Assembly (NCBI RefSeq): GCF_009696375.1
Contig: NZ_VUMD01000007.1
Coordinates: 62,001 to 126,000, forward strand
Direction of reading: 5' to 3'
From: Clostridium porci
Lineage (GTDB): Bacteria > Bacillota > Clostridia > Lachnospirales > Lachnospiraceae
Length of the DNA stretch: 64,000 bases
The notes beneath the pieces are model-generated. The model did not search any database and had not been told where the DNA came from. It saw only the letters and a list, made by a program, of their open reading frames with translations. Within the stretch, counting starts at the first letter, position 1; every line of letters begins with the position of its first letter. Below are positions 24,825 through 32,789 of this stretch, in pieces. Position numbers and translations under genes: made by a program.

Positions 24825-25971
24825 CTTCTAACACCTCATCTAGATCGTATACTGTATTAATTTTACCAGACAACACGCTGATATAAGTCGGGTGAGACGA
24901 ATATTTCCTTATAATGGTTGGTCTGGAATCATCGATCTCAGAAGCCTTTAAAATTGGCTTCATGGAGAACAAGGAGCTCTCATAAGAGAAATCATATTCT
25001 TCTTTCAGGTATTTTTTTGCCAAATTAGACATGTAGGCCCAAGCTGATTCAGGTTTAGCCGAACAATCATTGCAATTAGCCAACCTGTGGGGGGAGCATA
25101 ATCCATGACTTTTGCTTTGGCATGGAAAGGTCGGTAACGTATCAAAACTAGCAGTATGAGGCGTAAAGGTCACGGATGTCAGGGAATGCAGTCCTGTTTT
25201 TCCAAAAGGCATAATCGAAAAAAAAGGGCCATCCATAACGGTGATTCCTACATTTTGCAGAGCTTTATTGGTCCTGCAAAGAATAATTTCACACAACTCA
25301 TATTTGATTCTAAACGGCTCGAATCCCATCATAGCTGTTAATTGATTTGTCGATGCATAGGTAGCATTGAGAAGAAAATCCGTTTCATAGTAATCGCCAT
25401 CCTCCATAAACAGCGAAAAATGTGTAGAACTTTTTTGAATTTTAGATATATGCCTATTATAAACAATTTCTACATTATGATACCGTTTCAACTGGTTTAA
25501 AAAATATTCCTTTAAAATACGAGCATCATAGGTATATTCTTCTGTTAAGAACGCTCCGTCACACATCCCTTTATTAAAATATTTATCTGGAGCGACATCA
25601 TCACAGCGTATACCGGCAGTCTGGCAAAACTGGCGGAACTGTGCAGCATTGGTCCAAGAAAATTTGGATGAGGTAGCATATACCTGATCAAAATTTGTCA
25701 AAATACAAAAGGAATAATCTGCTATAAAGCGCTTGAAATAATGTGCAGACTTTATGGCAGTTGAAAAGGATCGAGGGTAATGATAACCATTATGAACCCG
25801 TGCTTGATTGATATAGGTTGCTCGTCTGAAAGGAGTAGGATCCGCTTCTAAAATTATAATTTTATCATCCCCCCCCCCCCGTTTTTTATCCAGGATCTGG
25901 ATTAGCTGAAGCGCTGAATAGAGACCATATAAGCCTGCTCCCAGAATAATAGCGTCATAAGATTGTTTCAT
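24811..25971 (-). CDS. FAD-dependent oxidoreductase (DAO family) with in-frame poly-G tract
   Basis: The N-terminus AIILGAGLYGLYSALQL is the FAD dinucleotide-binding motif (GxGxxG), and IIILEAD ends the second strand with the ribose-binding acid. YINQARVHNGYHYPRS resembles the active region of the DAO family. Codons 31-34 (Arg-Gly-Gly-Gly) and the next base come from twelve consecutive G residues on the coding strand (25869-25880). In this sequence the frame stays open, giving 386 residues. A slip of one base would truncate it after about 40 residues. The ATG at 25971 has AAGGAAGGAAAG before it; the longer frame to 26064 lies inside the upstream gene. It probably oxidises a sugar or lipid-linked intermediate of the glycan; the substrate is unknown. 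Confidence 0.85.
   Translation of the reverse strand: MKQSYDAIILGAGLYGLYSALQLIQILDKKRGGGDDKIIILEADPTPFRRATYINQARVHNGYHYPRSFSTAIKSAHYFKRFIADYSFCILTNFDQVYATSSKFSWTNAAQFRQFCQTAGIRCDDVAPDKYFNKGMCDGAFLTEEYTYDARILKEYFLNQLKRYHNVEIVYNRHISKIQKSSTHFSLFMEDGDYYETDFLLNATYASTNQLTAMMGFEPFRIKYELCEIILCRTNKALQNVGITVMDGPFFSIMPFGKTGLHSLTSVTFTPHTASFDTLPTFPCQSKSHGLCSPHRLANCNDCSAKPESAWAYMSNLAKKYLKEEYDFSYESSLFSMKPILKASEIDDSRPTIIRKYSSHPTYISVLSGKINTVYDLDEVLEDVFK
25869..25880. repeat. Homopolymer tract of 12 C (poly-G in coding strand)
   Basis: Twelve uninterrupted C residues lie in otherwise AT-rich DNA, inside the loop after the first Rossmann helix of the FAD oxidoreductase. The present length keeps the gene in frame (ON). 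Confidence 0.9.
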
Positions 25972-25984
25972 TTTCTTTCCTTCC

Positions 25985-27343
25985 TTAATTTTTATGCAAA
26001 CATAATTTGCAAATAGTACCATGCATGAATACTCCAATGCTGCAATATGCAAACGGGAGAACATAAACAGAGCTTCTTATAAATTCGTCATATGTACCAA
26101 TGTAAATAAATAGAAGATTAATTAACAGCAGTATGGAAATGCCAAAATGGATCCAGGGGATTTTTCTGAATTTAACACTATAATAAATACAGTATGCTGC
26201 TTCTGCAGCACCAATTCCCCACAAGTATATGCTTCTCATGAAGTTAAACACGTATCTGGCTGGAATTAACATATATTTAATTGTGCTATTTTTATACTTA
26301 ATAGAATCCCAGTTATCCCAAAACTTCCATCCGCTATTCAAGATAATTTTCTTAGCAATATATTTTACATATCCTTCAAAATCATTTTTAATACATACCT
26401 TTCCAAACTCAAGGGCATTGGAATTTTGGCTGTAGCTATTATCTCCAAACATATCCAGAACCGCCCAGGCAGCAGCATACAATCCTCTTTCTTCATTTTC
26501 TTTTAAATAAATATCTTCAATTTTGTTAACCAATTCTTTATCTGGATACGCCTTATATAAATCTGAAATTAGCAAATCAGTAATCAAATGCCTGGGCGCT
26601 TGGTTCGTAATATTAAAAACACCATTTTTTACTTTATAAAGTCCGCAGTATATACCGATTAGGCATAATGTACCGATACATGCAACGATTGTTTTTTTAA
26701 GAATCACACGTTCATATTTATATATAATAAATCTCAGCACAAAGAAAGCCAATAGGAAAATGTTCCATATCAGAAAAGCTGGTTTTAAAAAGGTCATAAT
26801 GAAAGTAATAGCTACCGTACTTACACCTGTTGTTACTTTCGGATTATAAATATAGCAAACGATAAAATAAAGCCATATAGTAGCCACTGATACAGAAAAA
26901 GACTCTGTTAAAATATATTGATCCCATCTTATAATTCCTAAATCATTTCCAAAGGCAAATATAATAAATAAAGCAATCCAGTCATTCCTTGTTATTATCT
27001 TGATTGTCCTATTTAAAAAATAAATTGAAATGACGGAGACCACATTTTGCAGTATAACAACAACCGTTAGATAATGATCCTCAAATATAATTTTACAAAT
27101 ACGTAAAATAAAAGGGTAAACTGGGGTACGATGGCTAAAATTTAATTTTAAAAGCTCACTAAAGCTATAATTTACATAGGTAGAAGTATCACCAGCCCAA
27201 ACAGGATCCGGATTCTGCATGTACCATGCAATACGCACGCCGATAATCCATATCCAAACCGCTGCTGCTGCAAATCTACAAAAATTTTGAGAAGCTTTTT
27301 CAGTCATATTCCTTAAGCCCTTTCTCCCTTGTTGTTGGTTCAT
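25985..27343 (-). CDS. Multi-pass membrane protein, probable GT-C-type glycosyltransferase (copy 1)
   Basis: About 10-11 membrane segments are visible in 452 residues. A conserved acidic motif after the first helix, WAGDTSTYVNYS, is followed by HRTPVYPFILR and then RWDQYILTES. The paralogue at 27356-28717 has WAPDSYGYVNFS, ERTPVYPAIIR and SWDKVILTES in the same order. An Asp in the first external loop plus this layout fits GT-C enzymes that use polyprenyl-phosphate sugars. An in-frame ATG at 27307 (AAGGAAT before it) is an alternative start. It lies between its paralogue and the phase-variable FAD oxidoreductase. The family assignment is inference, not a recognised name. Confidence 0.65.
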   Translation of the reverse strand: MNQQQGRKGLRNMTEKASQNFCRFAAAAVWIWIIGVRIAWYMQNPDPVWAGDTSTYVNYSFSELLKLNFSHRTPVYPFILRICKIIFEDHYLTVVVILQNVVSVISIYFLNRTIKIITRNDWIALFIIFAFGNDLGIIRWDQYILTESFSVSVATIWLYFIVCYIYNPKVTTGVSTVAITFIMTFLKPAFLIWNIFLLAFFVLRFIIYKYERVILKKTIVACIGTLCLIGIYCGLYKVKNGVFNITNQAPRHLITDLLISDLYKAYPDKELVNKIEDIYLKENEERGLYAAAWAVLDMFGDNSYSQNSNALEFGKVCIKNDFEGYVKYIAKKIILNSGWKFWDNWDSIKYKNSTIKYMLIPARYVFNFMRSIYLWGIGAAEAAYCIYYSVKFRKIPWIHFGISILLLINLLFIYIGTYDEFIRSSVYVLPFAYCSIGVFMHGTICKLCLHKN

Positions 27344-27355
27344 TCCGCATATTTC

Positions 27356-28717
27356 TTACCCTAACCGGGAAATACCTCTCCATATATCAGGAATACCATC
27401 AATTAACAAGGACAAAGAAAGATAGAAGAATGGGAGCACATGAACCATTGTTCTAGCAAAAGAAGCGTTAGTTCCTGTAAATGTTGTTACTATAATTCCT
27501 GTTAACAATACTCCTATTCCCAGATAAACCCACAAAATTTTTTTATATTTGAACCACCCAATCAAAAACCCACCCAAATTAATCATTGTAATAATATATA
27601 TGTGCCCTAATGTAACAAAACTAAATAGAGAGCCTAAAAACATGGCTACCTGCCCATATCCCCTCCTTTCCCATGTATCCAAGTATTCCCCTCGCCCATT
27701 TGTAAAAACCTGCATTCCTTCATTTAGGAGGGTTTTAATTAAGTAGTTTAGATAGGAAACCGGCTCTTTCAGAAAACATTTTATGGCAAATTCCTGAGAC
27801 TCCTTTAAACCATATTTTTTAACAAGCTCTTCTATCTCCGTCAAACTGGGATAAGGCTTTTCATCACCTGACAATAAACAAGAGATATCGTTTATTAAGC
27901 TTTCATTTGATCCAGATTGATAAAATCCTTGCTCTGCACAAACATATAATAACTGTCTAGGCATAACTGATGTAATGCTGAATAACCCATATGCCTTATA
28001 ATAAAAAGAGCTATATACCATCACGACCAAAATGCATGCTCCCGATACCAAAAGTGGAATATTAACAATATCTTTATTACGTTTTAAATAAAACCGATAT
28101 ACTACTAAAAATAAAAAGTAGCAAAATAAAAGTAATAAAAATGTAGGGCGATGAAATACCAGAATCAAACTGAAAACAGCCAAAAAACATCCGGTTTTAG
28201 CTAAAGGATCTTTTAAATACTTTATTATATTATAAATAAAAATAACTGTTCCTGATATTGCCAAAGACTCTGTTAATATTACTTTGTCCCAGGAAAAAAT
28301 TTGTGGATTACATCCATATAAAAAGGTTAATAAAATCGCCAAACGTTTCCTTATTTCAATTAATCTTAACGATTTATACAGATAAACAACCGCGATAAAA
28401 GAAGCTGCCATCTGGAATAAAACAACGGCTTTTAAATAACCTTCTTGCTTTTTCATAACATACCAACAGCTGCGAATAATGGCAGGATAAACAGGAGTTC
28501 TTTCACTTGTAAAATTAAGTGAGAGAAGATCCCTAAAGGAAAAGTTTACGTATCCGTAAGAGTCCGGAGCCCAAATTATAGAAGGCATAATTGAATAATA
28601 CAAAATTCTTACCAATAATACAGTACTTAGCATAATAAAAACAGCACAACAAGGGTACAGACTTCTAATATTAATTTGTCTCCTCCCTTTGGCTATGAGA
28701 ATCATACTTCTAACCAT
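27356..28717 (-). CDS. Multi-pass membrane protein, probable GT-C-type glycosyltransferase (copy 2)
   Basis: This 453-residue protein is paralogous to the next gene downstream. It shares the PDSYGYVNFSF, RTPVYP and ILTESLAISG motifs, and about ten hydrophobic helices occupy similar positions. The first external loop after helix one carries the conserved Asp. AGGAGG directly precedes the first ATG, so the in-frame ATG at 28705 may be the real start. Two different copies in tandem suggest two related acceptors or sugars. The 12-nt gap to copy 1 shows they are cotranscribed. It may be the start of a sub-operon, since 175 nt separate it from gmd. Confidence 0.65.
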   Translation of the reverse strand: MVRSMILIAKGRRQINIRSLYPCCAVFIMLSTVLLVRILYYSIMPSIIWAPDSYGYVNFSFRDLLSLNFTSERTPVYPAIIRSCWYVMKKQEGYLKAVVLFQMAASFIAVVYLYKSLRLIEIRKRLAILLTFLYGCNPQIFSWDKVILTESLAISGTVIFIYNIIKYLKDPLAKTGCFLAVFSLILVFHRPTFLLLLFCYFLFLVVYRFYLKRNKDIVNIPLLVSGACILVVMVYSSFYYKAYGLFSITSVMPRQLLYVCAEQGFYQSGSNESLINDISCLLSGDEKPYPSLTEIEELVKKYGLKESQEFAIKCFLKEPVSYLNYLIKTLLNEGMQVFTNGRGEYLDTWERRGYGQVAMFLGSLFSFVTLGHIYIITMINLGGFLIGWFKYKKILWVYLGIGVLLTGIIVTTFTGTNASFARTMVHVLPFFYLSLSLLIDGIPDIWRGISRLG

Positions 28718-28732
28718 CCTCCTCTCAATATT

Positions 28733-28868
28733 CTAGTTACGAACTCTTTTAAAGGCCTCCAGTTCCTCCGGCATCTTCCATGCATGAAACTTACTTTCGC
28801 ATCTTTTTTACATAGAGCTTGCAGCGCTAAAATAGCAGGCTCCGATTTTCCGAAGAAAGCATGATACT
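28733..28868 (-). pseudogene. Possible decayed coding fragment between gmd and the GT-C pair
   Basis: One frame reads YHAFFGKSEPAILALQALC and continues plausibly for about 28 codons. A neighbouring frame then reads HAWKMPEELEAFKRVRN and stops at 28733. Joined by one frameshift they look like the last 45 residues of a protein, but no start or family is recognisable. This may be the remnant of a gene replaced during cluster exchange. Confidence 0.3.
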
Positions 28869-28880
28869 TTCATGTATCAT
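28861..28880. terminator. Small hairpin after gmd
   Basis: ATGATAC and GTATCAT pair around a 6-nt loop, 13 nt beyond the gmd stop. The T run lies on the plus-strand side, so for the minus-strand transcript it is at best a weak terminator. Confidence 0.35.
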
Positions 28881-28892
28881 CTTTTTTCCTTA

Positions 28893-29927
28893 TTACCTGC
28901 TGAGAAATAGTTCTCCTTTTTCGATACGCGCTCTCCAGTAATTTAACAGATCGCTCATCGTTTTTTCGTATTTAATTTCCGGCTCCCATCCCGTATGCTT
29001 CCTGAATTTAGAACAGTCAGGAACTTGCAAATCAGCATCAATCGGGCGCAAACGTTCTGGATCAACCTCCGTGGTAATCTGATTCTTCATTGGCGACATA
29101 TTGATTAAGGTCTCCAGAGTATCCCTAACCGTGCAAGTATAGCTGCCGCCGATATTATAATATTCACCTGAAATTGGATTTATCGTTACCAGCATATAGT
29201 ACGCCCTTACTGCATCCCTTACATCCGCATAGGTTCTAAGAGAATCTAAATTCCCTACGTGCACGACTGGTGGAATTAATCCTTTTTCTATCATTGCTAT
29301 CTGCTTAGCAAATGTTGATTCATGGAACACATCTCCCCGCCTGGGACCGGTATGAGTAAACATCCTGGTGGTCATAACAGTCATCCCATAGGCTTCAGCA
29401 TAGTATCTTCCCAGGAGATCCGTTCCCACCTTTGAAATTGCATAGGGACTTGCCGGATGGAATGGGCAGTCCTCATGAATTCCCGTGTCAGGCTTCTTCT
29501 CCGCGGGTATTTTTCCAAATACTTCCGAGGACGCGCACACATGAATGACAGGATGGTAGCCCGGTTCCCGTTCCATTTCAAGATGCACGGCCTCTAAAAG
29601 CCTGCATGTCCCTAATACATTTGTATTTAATGTTTCAATCGGAATTGTAAAGCTGGTAAGGGGGTAGCTCTGAGCAGCTAAGTGGAATATATAATCTGGC
29701 TTATATTTTTGAATTACCAGAAGCAGGGAAACCTGATCATTCAGATCCGCATACTCAAAGTAAACTCTCTCTTTTTTATTGGCCTTATCTAATAGATGCT
29801 CCACGTTCTCAATGGGACTTCTCCAGCGGCAAACACCATAAATATCCCAATCTGTATTTTCTAATAAATAGTCGGCCAAATGTGAGCCAACCATGCCTGT
29901 AATTCCTGTGATTAATGCTTTTTTCAT
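28893..29927 (-). CDS. gmd: GDP-mannose 4,6-dehydratase-like SDR
   Basis: The extended SDR begins ALITGITGMVGSHLADYLL (Gly motif at 8-14). It has the dehydratase Ser/Glu pair in CASSEVFG (Ser132/133, Glu134) and Tyr161/Lys165 in SPYAISKVG. THTGPRRGD, STFAKQIAMIE and RPIDADLQVPD are typical of GMD enzymes. It converts GDP-mannose to GDP-4-keto-6-deoxymannose, or, in the related Campylobacter and Yersinia DmhA enzymes, GDP-mannoheptose to its 6-deoxy-4-keto form. AAAGGTGAG precedes the ATG at 29927, so the frame to 29948 is too long. It lies 26 nt after an Fcl-like gene. Length is 344 residues, normal for the family. Confidence 0.82.
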   Translation of the reverse strand: MKKALITGITGMVGSHLADYLLENTDWDIYGVCRWRSPIENVEHLLDKANKKERVYFEYADLNDQVSLLLVIQKYKPDYIFHLAAQSYPLTSFTIPIETLNTNVLGTCRLLEAVHLEMEREPGYHPVIHVCASSEVFGKIPAEKKPDTGIHEDCPFHPASPYAISKVGTDLLGRYYAEAYGMTVMTTRMFTHTGPRRGDVFHESTFAKQIAMIEKGLIPPVVHVGNLDSLRTYADVRDAVRAYYMLVTINPISGEYYNIGGSYTCTVRDTLETLINMSPMKNQITTEVDPERLRPIDADLQVPDCSKFRKHTGWEPEIKYEKTMSDLLNYWRARIEKGELFLSR

Positions 29928-29953
29928 ATTCTCACCTTTTTCTAGCATATTTT

Positions 29954-30889
29954 TTACTCCAATAAATTAGTCTCTAACGCATACCTGTATAAATCCATAA
30001 TACCGTTTCTCAAACTTACCTTAGGCTCCCACCCCAACAGCTTTAATCTTCCTGAATCCAGCTTTTGACGTGATGTACCCTTGGGCCGGGTTAAATCATT
30101 TAAAATTTTTCCTTTATAGCCGCAGATATCTGCGCATATGCTTGCTAATTCCTGAATACTGATCCATTCTCCACTGCCAACATTATACGTATCGTCTTCA
30201 TGCTCCACATTCAACAGCAACTCAACTGCGCTTACCAAATCCTCCACATGCAAAAATTCTCTCCGGGCTTTTCCGTCACCCCAGATGCATACTTCTGATT
30301 TGTGGTGCTTCACAGCATCATGAAACCGTTTTATCATAGCCGGAAGAACCCCTGTTTGTTCTGGATCAAAGCTTACGTTCCTCCCATACAAATTAACTGG
30401 CAGCAGTGAGGTAAACTTTGTGCCAAACTGAGCATTGCATATCTGGCAGTATCTAATTCCCATGGCTTTGGCCCATGCATAGCCTTCAGTGCCTTTCTGC
30501 ACCGGACCGCTGAAAAGCATATCTTCCCGGAAGGGTTCAAAAATAGATTCGGGATATACGCAGCTTGCGCTGATATTAATAATTTTTTTAACTCCAGCTA
30601 AAAGAGCTGCATGTATCAGATTAAAGTTAATCATCATATTGTCATATAAAAATTCTGCTGTATGAGATAAGTTGGCCTGAATTCCTCCATGGTTGGCTGC
30701 AACCATAATAACCCAGTCCGGTTTTTCTTTTACCAAAAAGTCCTCAACGCTTTTCTGGCAAACAAGATCCATCTCACTAGAGGTTCTTGTTAAAATATTT
30801 TTATAACCCTTCTGTAATAAGCGATGGGTTAGTGCAGTCCCTACTAATCCTCTATGTCCTGCAATATAAATTTTTTCATTTTTATTCAT
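29954..30889 (-). CDS. Fcl-like GDP-sugar epimerase/reductase, paralogue 2
   Basis: This 311-residue SDR resembles GDP-L-fucose synthase: IYIAGHRGLVGTAL at the start, SASCVYPESIFEPF where Fcl has SSCIYP, and Tyr/Lys in TEGYAWAKAMGI. It is more divergent than its upstream neighbour, notably VNLYGRNVSFDPEQ for the usual VNVYGPHDNF, so it may be a C4 reductase or C3/C5 epimerase of another GDP-sugar (ColC or MlghC-like). The ATG at 30889 is chosen because AAGG lies 8 nt before it. A longer frame reaching 31159 lies inside the neighbouring gene and has no such support. Its start overlaps the fcl stop by 8 nt. Confidence 0.82.
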   Translation of the reverse strand: MNKNEKIYIAGHRGLVGTALTHRLLQKGYKNILTRTSSEMDLVCQKSVEDFLVKEKPDWVIMVAANHGGIQANLSHTAEFLYDNMMINFNLIHAALLAGVKKIINISASCVYPESIFEPFREDMLFSGPVQKGTEGYAWAKAMGIRYCQICNAQFGTKFTSLLPVNLYGRNVSFDPEQTGVLPAMIKRFHDAVKHHKSEVCIWGDGKARREFLHVEDLVSAVELLLNVEHEDDTYNVGSGEWISIQELASICADICGYKGKILNDLTRPKGTSRQKLDSGRLKLLGWEPKVSLRNGIMDLYRYALETNLLE

Positions 30890-31835
30890 GTCCATTGCCT
30901 TGTTCTTCATAGATATTAGCCAAATACCAGTTATAGGTATGCCTGATCCCTTCTTCCAAAGATGTCTTTGGATAAATGCAATATTTTTTTGCCTTTTCAC
31001 TATCCAGGAGTCTCTTAGGCATGCCATCTGGCTTTGCGTCGTCATATTTAATTTCTCCAGTATATCCCACAGTATCTCTAATAATTTCGGACAATTCCTG
31101 TATCGTATTTGTGTGTCCAATACCAATATTGACAGGCTGGCTTTCATTACAATATTCAAATAATTTCAAACATGCTTCAGCGGCATCATCAATAAATAAA
31201 AACTCTCGCTCTGCCCGTCCAGTTCCCCATATCGTCACCTCTGGAGCATTTTTCATCTTTGCTTCGTGAAATTTCATGATCAGAGCCGGAATTACATGGG
31301 CTTTCTCTAAATCAAAGCAATCATGGGGCCCATATACATTTGCAGGAATACAGCTTATGAAACAATCTCCATATTGTTTTTGATAATATTCACAAAGACG
31401 AATCCCAGCTATCTTCGCAATGGCATATCCTTCATTCGTAGGTTCACAGGAACCTGTCAGGATACTGTCCTCCAAAATTGGCTGTATACACTTTCGTGGA
31501 TAAATGCAGGACGAGCCAAGATACAACAGTTTTTTCACACGGTATTTGTGAGACGCATTCATTACATTGCAAGTCATCAATAGATTTTCCATACAAAAAT
31601 CTGCCATATAACGGCGGTTTGCGTCAATACCCCCCACAAGCGCCGCAGCCATTATCACATAATCAGGCCTTTCCGATTTGAAAAATAATTCTACCTGCTC
31701 CTGCCTCGTTAAATCCAGCTCATCATGTTTTCTCACAACAACGTTTTTATATCCTTTTTTCTTTGCAGCCTCATAAAGGGCATTTCCAAAAAGACCCGTA
31801 TGACCGGCAATATACAGTTTGGCTGTTTTATTCAT
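30882..31835 (-). CDS. fcl: GDP-L-fucose synthase-like epimerase/reductase
   Basis: All landmarks of GDP-4-keto-6-deoxymannose 3,5-epimerase/4-reductase are present: YIAGHTGLFGNAL at the N-terminus, LGSSCIYPRKCIQPI, EPTNEGYAIAKIAGI with Tyr and Lys four apart, and ANVYGPHDCFD. The product would be GDP-L-fucose if the Gmd neighbour uses GDP-mannose. In heptose pathways related enzymes make GDP-6-deoxyheptoses. The 317-residue length matches the family. GGAGAG precedes the ATG. With gmd and a GT10 transferase in the same operon, fucosylation is the simplest reading. Confidence 0.85.
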   Translation of the reverse strand: MNKTAKLYIAGHTGLFGNALYEAAKKKGYKNVVVRKHDELDLTRQEQVELFFKSERPDYVIMAAALVGGIDANRRYMADFCMENLLMTCNVMNASHKYRVKKLLYLGSSCIYPRKCIQPILEDSILTGSCEPTNEGYAIAKIAGIRLCEYYQKQYGDCFISCIPANVYGPHDCFDLEKAHVIPALIMKFHEAKMKNAPEVTIWGTGRAEREFLFIDDAAEACLKLFEYCNESQPVNIGIGHTNTIQELSEIIRDTVGYTGEIKYDDAKPDGMPKRLLDSEKAKKYCIYPKTSLEEGIRHTYNWYLANIYEEQGNGHE

Positions 31836-31868
31836 TTTCTCTCCATACCATGCAAAAGGATACTAGTT

Positions 31869-32770
31869 TTACAGCTTTGCTTTAATACTTTTCCTTGAAA
31901 CAATCTTCTTCAGCATCGAATTATCCAGCAGTGTACAAGGAGCCCTTTTAGCCTTATAAATCTTTTTATCCTCCAATACACTTACAGGGACTATCAATTC
32001 TTTCGGCAGCATTAAACCTTCCGCTATCCTAATTCCAATATCGTACTTAGATAACTCCTCATCCCCAGACACGTTGAGAATAGGCGGAAGACAGTTCCTA
32101 TGCTGTTCAACTAATTGGATTGTCAGTTCTGCCGCAGTTCCAAAGTCCAGAGTTGACCGCAGGGAATCATAGAACATTTCCGTTTTCTTCCCTGTCCTCA
32201 GGTTTTCTACGATTGTATCGTAAAAATGATTTTTCCCCTTTACAAGGCTGGGCCCAATGAGTAATGGATAGCGAAATGAATGGTACCCATAATGATTTAC
32301 AATGGCTTCTCCAGCAGCCTTCTGGATTCCATACAAATTTACCGGATTCAGCCTGTCTGTTTCTTTAAAGTGATAACTATCATGGCTGTTGCCATAGACA
32401 CTGTCTGTTGATGCAAAAATAAAAGTATTTAATTGCTTCAATCTGCTTAAAAGATATTCCAGGCTGATTACATTCATATTCCACGAAATCCATGGATTTT
32501 CCTCAACCAGATCCGGATGAAGGTATGCGGATAAATATATGATTTTGCATGGTTCTTCTATAAAATTTATTGATTGTATTAAATGATCCAAGTCCGATTG
32601 ATTTAAAATATCACACCGAATCACCCCCCCCCCCCATCCCCACTGTCTTTTTTATCCTCATTCACTATCTGGTTTCTTGCTACAATAATTATCTTCTCGC
32701 TCGTCTGTCGTCGAATTTCTCTTGTTATATAAGAGCCAAGAAAGCCGGTTCCACCTATAACGACATACAT
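31869..32770 (-). pseudogene. NAD-dependent sugar epimerase, out of frame at a poly-G tract (phase-OFF)
   Basis: The start is secure: AAAGGAG precedes the ATG at 32770, and the product begins YVVIGGTGFLGSYITREIR, an SDR Rossmann motif. After codon 49 the coding strand has twelve G residues (32624-32635), and the frame hits TGA immediately. The rest of the SDR continues one frame away, reading IRCDILNQSDLDHL, then ASTDSVYG and Tyr/Lys in LYGIQKAAGEA. Thirteen or ten G residues would restore a protein of about 300 residues, the usual SDR size. Translation restart from the GTG at 32624 would lack the cofactor site. It is best read as a contingency gene in the OFF state, though a sequencing length error in the tract is possible. 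Confidence 0.8.
32624..32635. repeat. Homopolymer tract of 12 C (poly-G in coding strand)
   Basis: Twelve consecutive C residues lie near the 5' end of the SDR gene. With twelve bases the gene is frame-shifted; a gain of one or loss of two would open it. The tract has the same length as that at 25869-25880. Confidence 0.9.
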
Positions 32771-32789
32771 GCCTGTTCTCCTTTAATCG

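Noticed and set aside
30890-31159. N-terminal extension of 90 residues on the second Fcl-like protein
   Set aside because: The extension lies within the upstream fcl gene and is not SDR-like. A ribosome binding site supports the ATG at 30889.
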